A stretch of DNA of 64,000 nucleotides. It comes from Phycisphaerae bacterium. Its GTDB lineage: Bacteria; Planctomycetota; Phycisphaerae; JAJVII01. The notes under the pieces were generated by a model that saw nothing but the letters and a program-made list of their open reading frames with translations, was not told where the DNA came from and searched no databases. The position numbers and the translations under genes were made by a program. How positions within the stretch are numbered: position 1 is the first letter of the stretch; the number at the start of each line of letters is the position of its first letter. The stretch is from the NCBI GenBank assembly GCA_022072085.1, contig JAJVII010000018.1:62001-126000 (forward strand), read 5' to 3'. Positions 1 through 9,136 of the stretch are shown here, piece by piece.

Positions 1-1083
1 TGGGACGGCCAGGCCCTGACGCTGTGGCTCCAGTCGGCTGACGGGACGTTCCCGGCGGCGGCCGCCGCCGGGGCCGACCTGCCCGACGGATGCCTGGCGC
101 TGGCGGCGCTGGACGCCGGCGTCGCGGGACGCGCGGGCCTGCTGGTCTCGACGGCCCGTGGGCCGGTGCTGCTGGCGCCGCAGAAGGAGGGCGCGTTCAA
201 GGCCGCCCCGCTGGACGGCGGCGCCGATCGCGCCGCCCTCGGCCAGCCGGGCGCATGCCTGCTGGCTGACTTTGACGGCGACGGCGTCGCCGACGTGCTG
301 GAGGCCTTCGCCGAGTCGGGCCTGTTCTACAAGGGCAAGGGCGCCGGCGCCTTCGCGCCGGCGGCCCGGTGCGGCGTCGCCGCCGGCAAAGGCCGCTGCG
401 TCGCGTGGGCAGGCGACTTCGACGCCGACGGGCGGCTGGACATCTTCATGTCCGGCCCCGACGCCTGCCGCCTCTGGCAGAACCTGGGCGAACTGAAATT
501 CCAGGAGACCTTCGCGGCCTCCGGCGAGACGGCCTACATCGTCCAGCCCAAGGCCGTCTGCGGCCAGACCTGCGACATCAACAACGACGGCCGGCAGGAC
601 CTGCTGGTCGGCTACGCCAAGGGCATCCCGCTGATCTTCTTCAACCGCGGGTTCCGCAGCTTCGGCAAGGCGCTGGAGATCACCGAAGACAACATCATCC
701 CCGAAGCGGAGCCCGGCGTGCAGGCCGCCGTCGTCGAGGACTTCACCGGCGACGGCGCCCAGGACCTGGCGGCGGTGCTGACCACCGGCGAGGTCCGCGT
801 CTTCGTCCGCAGCGCCGACAACCCCGACCTCTGCGCCGCCGTCCGGGCCGCGCTGCCGATGGGCAAGGGACCGGTCGGCCCGGCCACCGTGACCGGCTGG
901 GCCGGCACGCGCTGCCTGGGCGCCTGGAGCGTGACCGCCGGGTCGCCCGGAGCGCTGATCGCCCGCGGCCGCGCGGGCAAGATCACCGTGAAGTGGTCCA
1001 TGCCCGGCGGCAACTCAAAGCCGCAACAGCAGGAGGTCACCGCGGCCGACAAGCCGGTTCGGCTGGAACTGGTCGCCCCCTGA
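1..1083 (+). CDS. FG-GAP/VCBS-repeat exported protein (C-terminal part)
   Basis: The reading frame is open from base 1, so the true start lies upstream of the window; the first internal GTG near base 166 is not the start. The visible 360 residues contain repeated calcium-loop motifs of the FG-GAP/VCBS type, for example DFDGDGVADV, DFDADGRLDIF, DINNDGRQDLL and DFTGDGAQDL, each followed by a short beta-rich stretch. This is the pattern of a seven-bladed integrin-like beta propeller that binds calcium and is normally extracellular. The C-terminal module (GPVGPATVTGW to the stop) resembles the end of the lipoprotein gene at 51758-53647, so the two look like paralogues. No catalytic motif is visible; a role in surface binding is inferred only. 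Confidence 0.8.
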   Translation, partial: WDGQALTLWLQSADGTFPAAAAAGADLPDGCLALAALDAGVAGRAGLLVSTARGPVLLAPQKEGAFKAAPLDGGADRAALGQPGACLLADFDGDGVADVLEAFAESGLFYKGKGAGAFAPAARCGVAAGKGRCVAWAGDFDADGRLDIFMSGPDACRLWQNLGELKFQETFAASGETAYIVQPKAVCGQTCDINNDGRQDLLVGYAKGIPLIFFNRGFRSFGKALEITEDNIIPEAEPGVQAAVVEDFTGDGAQDLAAVLTTGEVRVFVRSADNPDLCAAVRAALPMGKGPVGPATVTGWAGTRCLGAWSVTAGSPGALIARGRAGKITVKWSMPGGNSKPQQQEVTAADKPVRLELVAP

Positions 1084-1190
1084 CCGCGCCCGTCACGCCA
1101 TCCGCCGCCGCAATAACGGCGCCCCGCCGGGCCGCCCGTCGGATATCATTTCCTGGGCGGGGACGCATCCCCCGGTGCAACAGAGCGACG

Positions 1191-2588
1191 ATGAAACCAC
1201 GCGAGTTGGCAAATCTCGGTGTGCCGCGCGGCGACGCGATGAAGATCGCGGGCGAGTGCGTCCGATCCGCTGCCGCCGCGGGCATGGACAAGGCCGCCAT
1301 CCGCGCCGCGGTCGGCAGGGCCGTCGGCGATCCGGCTGCCCACCGCGACGACGCGCACTTCGGCCCGCTGGCAGCCGCCGTCGGCTTGGCCCGGCAGGCC
1401 CAGGCGCAGTTCACGCCGCGCCCCGAGCCGGCCCCCTGGCGGCAGTGGGGCGAGGACCTTGAGCCGACCGCCGTCGATCAGCTCCGCAACGCCTGCAAGC
1501 TGCCCGTCGCGGTGGCCGGGGCGCTGATGCCCGACGCCCACCAGGGCTACGGCCTGCCGATCGGCGGGGCGCTGGCGACCGACAACGCGGTCATTCCCTA
1601 CGCCGTCGGCGTGGACATCGCCTGCCGCATGAAGCTGACCGTGCTGGACCTGCCGACCTCGGCCATCACCGGCCAGCGCGACCGGCTGGTCAAGGCGATC
1701 GACGCCGAGACGCGCTTCGGCGTGGGCGTCGAGTTCCGCAACCGTCGCCGGCACGACGTCATGGACGCGGACTGGTCGGTCACCGACGTGACGCGAGCCC
1801 AGAAGGACAAGGCCTGGGCTCAGCTCGGCACCAGCGGCAGCGGCAATCACTTCGTCGAGTTCGGCACGCTGACGCTGGAGCGTGACGAGCTGGGACTGGC
1901 CGCCGGCGTCTACCTCGCGCTGCTCTCGCACAGCGGCAGCCGCGGCGCGGGGTCGGCCGTCGCCGACCACTACAGCAAGCTGGCGATGCGGCTGCACCCC
2001 GAGCTGCCGCGCGAGCTGATCCACCTGGCCTGGCTGGACCTGGACAGCGAGCCGGGCCGCGAATACTGGGCGGCGATGCAGTTGATGGGCCGCTACGCCG
2101 CCGCCAACCACGAGTTGATCCACCGCCACGTGGCCAAACATCTCGGCGCCGGCGTGCTGCTGGACGTCGAGAACCACCACAACTTCGCCTGGATCGAAAC
2201 GCACGGCGGGCGACGGGTGATCGTGCATCGCAAGGGGGCGACGCCGGCGTCGGCGGGGGTGCTGGGCATCATTCCCGGTTCGATGGGGACCGCGGGCTAC
2301 GTCGTCCGCGGGCGCGGGCAGCCGGAGTCGCTGAACTCCGCCAGCCACGGGGCCGGCCGCAAGATGAGCCGCACCGCCGCCAAGGCCCAGTTCACCTGGC
2401 ACGACGCGAAGAAGTTCCTCGCCAGCCGAAACGTGGACCTGATCAGCGCCGGGCTGGACGAAGTGCCGATGGCCTACAAGGACATCGAGACGGTGATGGC
2501 CGCCCAGTCCGACCTGGTCGAATCGGTCGCGCGCTTCGACCCGCGCCTGGTCAAGATGGCCCCCGCCGGCGAACGGCCGGAGGACTGA
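1191..2588 (+). CDS. rtcB: RtcB-family RNA ligase
   Basis: This 465-residue protein matches the RtcB family, Mn2+/GTP-dependent ligases that join RNA 2',3'-cyclic-phosphate (or 3'-phosphate) ends to 5'-OH ends in tRNA splicing and RNA repair. Metal-site motifs are visible: GVDIACRM (Asp142, Cys145), GSGNHFVEFG (about 217-226), LSHSGSRGAG (245-254) and NHHNFAW. The guanylylated histidine is expected at His386 in SASHGAGRKMSR, preceded by HRKGAT and PGSMGTAGYV, with DEVPMAYKDI near the end. The family consensus has GVDIGCG, so ACR is a small departure. The protein is longer at the N terminus than the 408-residue E. coli enzyme. The ATG at 1191 begins at the conserved domain; the same frame stays open far upstream, but that part overlaps the preceding gene and is a shadow. 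No rtcA or archease gene is seen nearby. Confidence 0.93.
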   Translation: MKPRELANLGVPRGDAMKIAGECVRSAAAAGMDKAAIRAAVGRAVGDPAAHRDDAHFGPLAAAVGLARQAQAQFTPRPEPAPWRQWGEDLEPTAVDQLRNACKLPVAVAGALMPDAHQGYGLPIGGALATDNAVIPYAVGVDIACRMKLTVLDLPTSAITGQRDRLVKAIDAETRFGVGVEFRNRRRHDVMDADWSVTDVTRAQKDKAWAQLGTSGSGNHFVEFGTLTLERDELGLAAGVYLALLSHSGSRGAGSAVADHYSKLAMRLHPELPRELIHLAWLDLDSEPGREYWAAMQLMGRYAAANHELIHRHVAKHLGAGVLLDVENHHNFAWIETHGGRRVIVHRKGATPASAGVLGIIPGSMGTAGYVVRGRGQPESLNSASHGAGRKMSRTAAKAQFTWHDAKKFLASRNVDLISAGLDEVPMAYKDIETVMAAQSDLVESVARFDPRLVKMAPAGERPED

Positions 2589-2614
2589 GCGTTCGGACCG
2601 CTGCGCTGCCAGGG

Positions 2615-5242
2615 CTACTTGGCCTGGGCGGCGACCTGGGCGGCCAGGTCCAGCAGCTCGGCGTCGGCGGCGAACTGGCCGGCGATCGACCAGCGGTTGA
2701 TGTAGGCGTAGCCGCGGTCGTACCAGTCTCGGATGAAGGTCTGGCCTCGCTGCTCGAGGAATGCGTTCACTTTGCCCGCCAGTTCATCGCTCATCTTCTT
2801 CTGGTTCAGGGCGTTCTGGAGAAAGAGGACGGCCTCGGCGATTTCCGTGCCCTCGCGGAACTCCTCGAACCGCTCGGTCGAGATCGCCCCGTTGTCGCCC
2901 GGGGCCAGGATCGCCCGCTGGGCGTCGTTGGGCCCTCCGGTCCCTCGGCCGTTGCCCAGGCAGTAATATCGCCCCGGGCGGCTGGCGTTCTCGACGGGGA
3001 ACAGGTCGCCGCCGAAGTCGCCGACGCCGTCCATGCCGCGCATGACGACTTCCTCGGGCAGGTTGTGGATCACGTTCAGCGGCGAGAAGTCGCGATGCCG
3101 CGTGCGAGCCGTGTCGCACCAGAGGCTCGGCCGCGGGCCCAGCAGGGCCTTGTAGCCGCGCTGGCTCAGACGCCCCTCGGTCCAGACGCAGACCGAGGTC
3201 TTGATCGGCATCGATGTTTCCTTCTTCGTCCCGCCGAACCGCCCGCCCAGCGTGCCGTTGTGCGCCGTGTAGGACCAGACGCCCTCGGGCCAGAGGCGGT
3301 ACGCGATATCCACGATCTCCGGCTTGACCGGGTAGCAGTAGCTGTTGTGGCCGAAACTGGCGGCGTCCAGCCAGCCGCGGTCGGCCAGACGCTTGAGCGT
3401 CGCGTCGACCACCGGCTTCCAGAACTTGTAGCTTTCTTCGGTGCCGAAGGTCGGCTGCTCCAGGTCTTCGATCTTGCCGGTGGCCGGGTCCAGCAGCGAG
3501 ACGAACTTGGCCTGGGCGTTCTTGCCGTCGCGACCGACCTCGCCCCAGCAGTTCAGCCGCAGGGGCATCGGCTTGCCGGCGCAGCGGGCGACGAGGTCGA
3601 GATACTTGTCGAACACCGAGAAGTCGTAGTCGTAGCTCCCGTCGCCCTTGCGGATCCAGCGGATCATCGTCTCGCTGTTGCCCATCAGGCCGTAGAAGTC
3701 CGTGCCCAGGTTGATCGGCACCTCGTGCGAGTTGACCTCGGCCAGCAGCTTGAGCGAGTTGGCCATCAGCTCGAAGTGCCGGTCCGACCAGAGCGGCACG
3801 CCATAGTGCTTGGCCACCGCCTCCTGCGACAGGAAGATCAGGTGGTGCTGACGGAAATCCTTGGGGTCGGGCAGCGTCCAGCCGCTCACGTTCACCCGCA
3901 GCGGCGCCTGCACCGGCGGCAGACCGGCCGCCTGCACCGTCACCGTGCCGTTGTAGGCGCCCGCCTGCGCGTCGCGCGGCGTGCGCAGCGTGAACCAGAG
4001 CGACGCCACCGCGCCGGCCGACAGCGTCTTGCGGGCCCCGCGAGGAAGGGGCGCCTTGCTCACGGGAATCTGCGCGGGGATCTCGTCCACCAGCCCGTTG
4101 AAGCGATGTTCCGGCGTCCAGCAGTTCTTCGGCAGGGCCGGCCGCGCGTAACGCACCTGCACCGCCGACGCGGGGATCGCGGCGCCCGATCCCGCAGCCG
4201 GCTTCAGATCGCTGACGGTCACCTTCAGCCCGTCGATGGCCTGGTCGCTGCTGACGGCCAGCCGCCCGGAGAAGACGCCGTTGCGGGGCGAGTTGATCGT
4301 GATCGGCCGAAGCTCCTCGCCCGGGTCGCCGTAGTCGAACACGTCGACCGTCTCGAACGGGGCGACGTTCCAGACCTGGATGCCCCTGGGACGGGAAATG
4401 TTCGCCTGCACGCCCTGCCCCGCGGCCGAGGTGAGCCGCAGCTCCTTGAGGCCCGCGTAGGCCCAGATGCCCGGCACGACGTACATCCCGCCGACGGGCT
4501 CGCGCCTGGCCTTGACGGCGCCCTCGTTGATCGGGGCACGGTGAATCTCCAGCGCCAGCACGTTGCCACCCTTGCGAAGCTGGTCGGCCGGCACGGCGAT
4601 CTCCAGTCGACGATAGCGCCGCTCGAACGCGGCGTCGTCCTTCAACTGCCCGTTTGCATCGGTCTGGAGAAACATTCCGTCAGGCAGGCAGTAGAGGTCG
4701 TCGGGATACTTGTCAGCCAGCGTGTCGGGCGCGACCGGACCAGCCGGCATGTTGCCCCGCGCGATCTCGCGACCGTTGAGGTGGACCACCACGCCGCCGA
4801 CATACTCGACCGACAACTTCAGGCCGGTCGCCCTGGCTGGATCGTCCACCTGCACCTTGGCGCGGAGGCAGATCATCGAGTTCACCGTCGCGGTGTGGCG
4901 GGCGGCGTGGCTTCGGCCGGTCGCCCCGCCGGGCGGAAGTTCGACCGGGGCCGTCTGGCGGTCCCACGCCGAGTCATCGAACTCGGGCTTGAACCAGTCA
5001 GCCGGCGGCAGCGTGGACTGGAAGTCGGGGATCGGCGTCGGCTCCTTGGCCATCGGCTCCAGGGCGGTGCGCAGCTTCCCGTCGGCCTGCATCACCACCG
5101 GCGTGCGGAAGACCATGAATGCGCGGAGGCGGCTGTCCTGGTTGAGGATCACCGTGCCGCCGGGGGCCGGGGCGTCGTCGGCGCGGACCGCCGGGCAGAT
5201 CGCGGAAAGCAGGCACAGAGCGGCGAGGGTCCATGTCTTCAA
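2615..5242 (-). CDS. Secreted DUF4091-type glycoside hydrolase-like protein (paralogue A)
   Basis: An 875-residue exported protein with a signal peptide (KTWTLAALCLLSAICPAVRA, cut near ADD). A galactose-binding-like beta-sandwich follows at about 80-240, with FDDSAW, VVVHLNGREIA and LRKGGNVLALEIHR; then comes a central region with WIRKGDGSYDYDFSVFDKYL. The C-terminal DUF4091-like part contains AILAPGDNGAISTERFEEFR. DUF4091 proteins resemble GH123-type enzymes, but the catalytic pair is not evident here, so hydrolase activity is inferred from the family. The start codon is TTG at 5242, chosen because AAGGAG sits seven bases upstream and the signal peptide begins there. It lies about 120 bp downstream of the PPC-domain gene on the same strand. 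Two paralogues occur at 38758-41322 and 58132-60753. Confidence 0.8.
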   Translation of the reverse strand: MKTWTLAALCLLSAICPAVRADDAPAPGGTVILNQDSRLRAFMVFRTPVVMQADGKLRTALEPMAKEPTPIPDFQSTLPPADWFKPEFDDSAWDRQTAPVELPPGGATGRSHAARHTATVNSMICLRAKVQVDDPARATGLKLSVEYVGGVVVHLNGREIARGNMPAGPVAPDTLADKYPDDLYCLPDGMFLQTDANGQLKDDAAFERRYRRLEIAVPADQLRKGGNVLALEIHRAPINEGAVKARREPVGGMYVVPGIWAYAGLKELRLTSAAGQGVQANISRPRGIQVWNVAPFETVDVFDYGDPGEELRPITINSPRNGVFSGRLAVSSDQAIDGLKVTVSDLKPAAGSGAAIPASAVQVRYARPALPKNCWTPEHRFNGLVDEIPAQIPVSKAPLPRGARKTLSAGAVASLWFTLRTPRDAQAGAYNGTVTVQAAGLPPVQAPLRVNVSGWTLPDPKDFRQHHLIFLSQEAVAKHYGVPLWSDRHFELMANSLKLLAEVNSHEVPINLGTDFYGLMGNSETMIRWIRKGDGSYDYDFSVFDKYLDLVARCAGKPMPLRLNCWGEVGRDGKNAQAKFVSLLDPATGKIEDLEQPTFGTEESYKFWKPVVDATLKRLADRGWLDAASFGHNSYCYPVKPEIVDIAYRLWPEGVWSYTAHNGTLGGRFGGTKKETSMPIKTSVCVWTEGRLSQRGYKALLGPRPSLWCDTARTRHRDFSPLNVIHNLPEEVVMRGMDGVGDFGGDLFPVENASRPGRYYCLGNGRGTGGPNDAQRAILAPGDNGAISTERFEEFREGTEIAEAVLFLQNALNQKKMSDELAGKVNAFLEQRGQTFIRDWYDRGYAYINRWSIAGQFAADAELLDLAAQVAAQAK

Positions 5243-5362
5243 GGGGATTCTCCTTGCGCGGGGTCAGTCGTTTCACAATGCGGCGGGTGTAGAAGCTACC
5301 CGGCCTGATGCCACAGTTTCAACCCCCTGGCGGACCGGCGGAGCCGCGCATACCGGCTGACT

Positions 5363-7672
5363 TCAGGGCTGCCGGACGGCCGTCGGCTCGGCCAAGACGA
5401 GGAAGGGGATCGCAGGCACGGTCCCCAGCGCCACGCTCCTCGGCTTGGGCGGCGGCTGGCCTTCCTCTGCGGCGGGAGTCACGATCTGGGTCGCGAGCAG
5501 GATCAGGTTGCCGCGCGTGCCCCCTTTGGCGGCGGTCGCGTCCACGGCAAAGATCACATCGACGCTGCCCTTGGACGGCGCGAGCTTCGCGATCGACACG
5601 CCGGGCGGCGGGTCGCTCAGTTCGAAGCGAATCGCCTCGGCCGCCACGTTTGCCGGCAGCTTCACCGTCAGCCGACCGCCCCGCCCCGCGGCCAGCTCCA
5701 GGGGGTGGTCCACGTCGGCGGCCGGCCGCAGCGGCGTCGCCGCCCAGCGCACCGGGGCCACGTCCGCGACCCACGCCGACGCGACGACCATGTGGTGGTA
5801 AATGAACGCCTGCATCATGTTGTCGGCGGCCGTCGCCTCGCGGACGATCTTCCGCCCGTCCACTTCGGCTTCGCCCACCAGCTTCAGCGCCATGGTGCGG
5901 TCGTTTGTTCGCGCCGGCAGCGTCAGCGTCAACTGAATGCTCTGAGCGCCGGCCGGCACCCAGTCGCCCGACAGCGTGAATCCCGCCGGCGCGTCGACCA
6001 GGCGCAGGCGGATGTTGCCTGCCAGTCCGTCGCGCCGCACGGCGCAGACGGTGATCGCAACGGTGTCGCCGCCGCGGCCGTTGACCGCCGACGGGGCGAC
6101 GCGCAGCTCGAAGTCCGGCTGCGGTCGGCTGACCCGCAGGCGGTAGCCGTAGGCGTCACCGCCGGCGCGCTGGGCGTCGGTCAGCGTCAGCAGGTAGTCG
6201 CCATCGGCGGGCGCGGCGAACGTCAGCAGCGAGTCGGCCTGGTGCGTGACCAGCCCGGCGCCCTTATCCTCGTGGTCGTCGTTGAGGGCGAGCGTCCTGC
6301 CGGCTGCGTCGGTAAGCGTCAGCAGCGAGTCCAGCGGCGAGCCCAGCCGCCGGGCGGCGACCTCGGCCACCACGCGATCGTCCTTTCGCAGGTGCAGCCG
6401 GAAGGTGTCGCGGTCGCCGGGGCGGCCAATGAGGCCGTTGACGACGACAGGCAGCGTCAGGGCCGCGGGAGCGGCGTCGTCGGACTCGCGCTCGTTGATC
6501 TCGGGCAGGTCGCCGACGGCGAACGACAGGACGTTGGACCGCCTGCCGTCGGCTGTCGCAACGCAGAAGGGCTGACGGTCCGCGGCGGCGGCGGACAGGT
6601 CGATGTCGACGTGGTCAGCCGGCAGGTTCACGCCGGTCAGCGCGACCCGCGCCTGCGATCCGCGCCGCCCGCCCAGGGGGAACGCGGAAGTGACCCAGGG
6701 CAACTCGCCCAGGCTGACGCGGTAGACGAAGTCCTCGCGGCCGCGGTAGATCGCGTCGCGAATCTCCAGCGCGTATTCGCCGTCCGCCGGGATGCGGCAG
6801 ATCAGCACCGGGTCGGGGTCGAAGCGGTAGTCGTCGTCGAAGGCGACCTCGCGGCCGGCGGCGTCGTAGAGCGTCGCGGTCGCCTGGAACCAGCCGGGCA
6901 CGGCGTCGGCGAGGTAGGGCATCAGCCGGCGGGCCGCGACGGCGGCGACGATCTGCTGGCCCTTCTTCGCGGCGAAGGTGAAACGGTCCACGTCGCCCGG
7001 CTCGATCTGGCCGTTGATCACGACCGGCAGCGCGGGCACGCGCGTGGAAATGGCGGCGGTGTTATTCGGCTCGCCCTCGCGCATCTCCCCGAGCAGGCCG
7101 ACCTCCAGCCGCAACGGATTGGACAGGCCCCGCGGCGTCCACAGCCGCAGTTCGCGCGGGCCCGGCTCGGCGTCGGGTGCGAAGGTCATCCGCACGGTCA
7201 CGGACTCGGCCAGTTGCGGGTTGGGCTGCCGCTTGGGGTCGCTCCGTTCACGCATGTAGCGGGCGAACGCCTCGAGCTGCTTGTCGGTGATGCCCTTCTC
7301 TTTGGCCATCGTCCGCACTAGGTCGGCGATCGCCTGGCGGCTGGGGGGCGTGCCGCCCTTGGCCTGCTCGATGAGCTTCTTGCGGGCCTGCTCGGTGATC
7401 TCGCGAATCTCGGTCTGTTCCTTGCCGTTGGGCGGGCGCATGTAATCAACCACCGCGCCGCTGACGCCCAGGCCGGATATGCGGACCTCGGCCGCCGCGC
7501 CGAGGAACTGCCCGCCGACGGTCACGTCCACGGTCGTGCCGCGCTGCCCGCCAGCCGGGTAGACGAAGCCGATCTGCGGCGACTGTCGGCCAACCTGCCC
7601 CTGCGCCGCGGCGCCCGTCGCCAGCAGCGATGCCGCCGCGACCCACGCGATGCCAATCCGCCTGCGTCCCAT
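5363..7672 (-). CDS. PPC-domain (pre-peptidase C-terminal) secreted protein
   Basis: This 769-residue protein has a signal peptide ending near ATGAAAQG. An IPT/TIG-like beta domain follows at about 30-75 (GFVYPAGGQRGTTVDVTVGG), then a charged helical segment at about 80-130. Two pre-peptidase C-terminal (PPC) domains follow, each opening with an acidic EPNNT or ERESDDA motif and containing PGDVDRFTF or PGDRDTFRL. The C-terminal third is beta-rich. PPC domains are secreted beta-sandwiches, and in planctomycetes proteins of this layout usually sit beside DUF1501 and DUF1549/DUF1553 genes, as here. The ATG at 7672 is preferred over the GTG at 7678 because GGAGGT lies just upstream and would overlap the GTG. 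Only about 15 bases separate it from the DUF1501 gene, so the genes are probably cotranscribed. Function is unknown. Confidence 0.85.
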   Translation of the reverse strand: MGRRRIGIAWVAAASLLATGAAAQGQVGRQSPQIGFVYPAGGQRGTTVDVTVGGQFLGAAAEVRISGLGVSGAVVDYMRPPNGKEQTEIREITEQARKKLIEQAKGGTPPSRQAIADLVRTMAKEKGITDKQLEAFARYMRERSDPKRQPNPQLAESVTVRMTFAPDAEPGPRELRLWTPRGLSNPLRLEVGLLGEMREGEPNNTAAISTRVPALPVVINGQIEPGDVDRFTFAAKKGQQIVAAVAARRLMPYLADAVPGWFQATATLYDAAGREVAFDDDYRFDPDPVLICRIPADGEYALEIRDAIYRGREDFVYRVSLGELPWVTSAFPLGGRRGSQARVALTGVNLPADHVDIDLSAAAADRQPFCVATADGRRSNVLSFAVGDLPEINERESDDAAPAALTLPVVVNGLIGRPGDRDTFRLHLRKDDRVVAEVAARRLGSPLDSLLTLTDAAGRTLALNDDHEDKGAGLVTHQADSLLTFAAPADGDYLLTLTDAQRAGGDAYGYRLRVSRPQPDFELRVAPSAVNGRGGDTVAITVCAVRRDGLAGNIRLRLVDAPAGFTLSGDWVPAGAQSIQLTLTLPARTNDRTMALKLVGEAEVDGRKIVREATAADNMMQAFIYHHMVVASAWVADVAPVRWAATPLRPAADVDHPLELAAGRGGRLTVKLPANVAAEAIRFELSDPPPGVSIAKLAPSKGSVDVIFAVDATAAKGGTRGNLILLATQIVTPAAEEGQPPPKPRSVALGTVPAIPFLVLAEPTAVRQP

Positions 7673-7687
7673 GGCCACCTCCGCTGC

Positions 7688-9037
7688 CTACAGGATTTCC
7701 TTCAGCCGCCCGCCGCTCTTGACGCCCTCGCCGGCCGGTTCCATCACGCGCGTCGGGAGCCCCAGCGGGTGCGGCAGCGTCGCCTCGCCGTCGATGCCTA
7801 GCAACTCGTAGACGCCGGCGATGACGTCGCGCGGCCAAACCGGGCGGTCCTTGACTTCCTCGCCGCGGGCGTCGGACTCGCCGACGACGCGGCCGCCCCT
7901 GAAGCCGCCGCCCGCGAGCACCGAGCAGAACGCCTTGCCGTAGTGCCCGCGCCCGCCGTTCCAGGGCGGCTCCCACTGCACGCGCGGCGTTCGGCCGAAC
8001 TCGCCGGTCCACCAGACGATTGTGCTGTCCAGCAGGCCGCGGTCGGAGAGGTCGGCCAGCAGCGTCGCCATCCCCCTGTCCAGGTCCGGCAGCATTCGGC
8101 GCATTGTCTGGAAGTGCTGCTTGTGCGTGTCCCAGCCGGGGTAGTTGATCGTCACATAGGGCACGCCCTGCTCCACCAGCCGACGGGCGGCCAGGCAGGA
8201 TTGGCCGAACGTGCTGCGGCCGTAGCGGTCGCGCAGCTCCTGCTTCTCCTGCGTGAGGTCGAAGACCTTGCCCGCGTCGCCGAGGATGAGGCCGTAGGCC
8301 TGCTCGCGGGCGGCCCGGGCGGCGGCCACCTGGGCGTCGTCGCGCATCGCCCCGCCGAGCGTGTCCAGCCCGGCGGCCAGGTCGCGGCGGGCCCGCTGGC
8401 GCTCCGGCGTGATGCCGGCAGCCACGACGCCCTCGACCGCGAACGGCGTGCGGGCCGGGTCGCCGCCGGTGGCGAACGGCATGTACTTCGTGCCCAGGAA
8501 GCCGGCTTCGCTGAAGCGGCCCTGCGGGCGCGTCAGGACGATGTACGGCGGGATCAGCCCCTTGTATCCGGCGCGGAGGCCCTTGAAGGAGCTCACCACC
8601 GCCCCGACGGTCGGGTAGACGATCCGCCCGCCGGGCTCGCGCCCGGTCTGCACCATGTAGGCGGCCGTCTCGTGCCCGTTGATGCCGTGGGTCATGCTGC
8701 GGATGATCGAATACTTGTCGGCCACCTTGGCCAACTCGGGCAGGAGTTGGCAGATCGTCACGCCGTCGGCGTTGGTGGCGATGGGCGAATCGAACGGACC
8801 GGTGTAGTCGCTGCCGGCTTTGGGCTTGGGGTCGAAGGTGTCCAGGTGCGCCGGTCCGCCCCACATCCATATCTGGATGACGGAGCGCGCCTTGGCGGCG
8901 GGCTTGGGCGCCGCTTCGCCGGCCGCCCACAGCGACCGCGCCAGCCCCGTCCCGCCCAGCGCCGCCCCGGCCCCGGCGGCCATTGCCCCCCTGATGAACC
9001 CGCGCCGCGAAATGCCGCCCGCGCCTCGCTCGTTCAT
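7688..9037 (-). CDS. DUF1501 domain protein with Tat signal
   Basis: A 449-residue protein with a twin-arginine signal (SRRGFIRGAMAAGAGAA). The body is typical of DUF1501, a family related to the sulfatase/alkaline phosphatase fold and very common in planctomycetes: QIWMWGGPAHLDTFDPKP near the mature start, SMTHGINGHETAAYM, PYVTINYPGWDTHKQHF, and a C-terminal block with WWTGEFGRTPRVQWEP and GRGHYGKAF. Family members are predicted exported enzymes of unknown reaction. It lies between the DUF1549/1553 and PPC-domain genes, the usual planctomycete association, and has GAGG upstream of its ATG. No residue expected for the family is obviously missing. Confidence 0.9.
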   Translation of the reverse strand: MNERGAGGISRRGFIRGAMAAGAGAALGGTGLARSLWAAGEAAPKPAAKARSVIQIWMWGGPAHLDTFDPKPKAGSDYTGPFDSPIATNADGVTICQLLPELAKVADKYSIIRSMTHGINGHETAAYMVQTGREPGGRIVYPTVGAVVSSFKGLRAGYKGLIPPYIVLTRPQGRFSEAGFLGTKYMPFATGGDPARTPFAVEGVVAAGITPERQRARRDLAAGLDTLGGAMRDDAQVAAARAAREQAYGLILGDAGKVFDLTQEKQELRDRYGRSTFGQSCLAARRLVEQGVPYVTINYPGWDTHKQHFQTMRRMLPDLDRGMATLLADLSDRGLLDSTIVWWTGEFGRTPRVQWEPPWNGGRGHYGKAFCSVLAGGGFRGGRVVGESDARGEEVKDRPVWPRDVIAGVYELLGIDGEATLPHPLGLPTRVMEPAGEGVKSGGRLKEIL

Positions 9038-9108
9038 GCCATCACCTCATCCCAGCCGGTCGCCCCAAGCCGGCCGGCCTTCCATTCGCCATTCGGTTTT
9101 CATCATTG

Positions 9109-9133
9109 ATTCGACATTCGACATTCGACATTC
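9109..9133. repeat. Short tandem repeat (ATTCGAC)n
   Basis: About three and a half copies of the 7-mer ATTCGAC fill the spacer between the DUF1549/1553 gene (ends 9137) and the DUF1501 gene (starts 9037). Related ATTCG words occur just upstream (9081-9096). It is one of several short intergenic repeat families in this window. Confidence 0.8.
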
Positions 9134-9136
9134 CCC

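Noticed and set aside
369-1190. Upstream extension of the RtcB frame
   Set aside because: The translation is arginine-rich and overlaps the VCBS gene; the conserved protein begins at ATG 1191.
5705-7321. A 538-codon plus-strand frame opposite the PPC-domain gene
   Set aside because: Composition is that of a shadow; the minus-strand gene has a signal peptide and recognisable domains.
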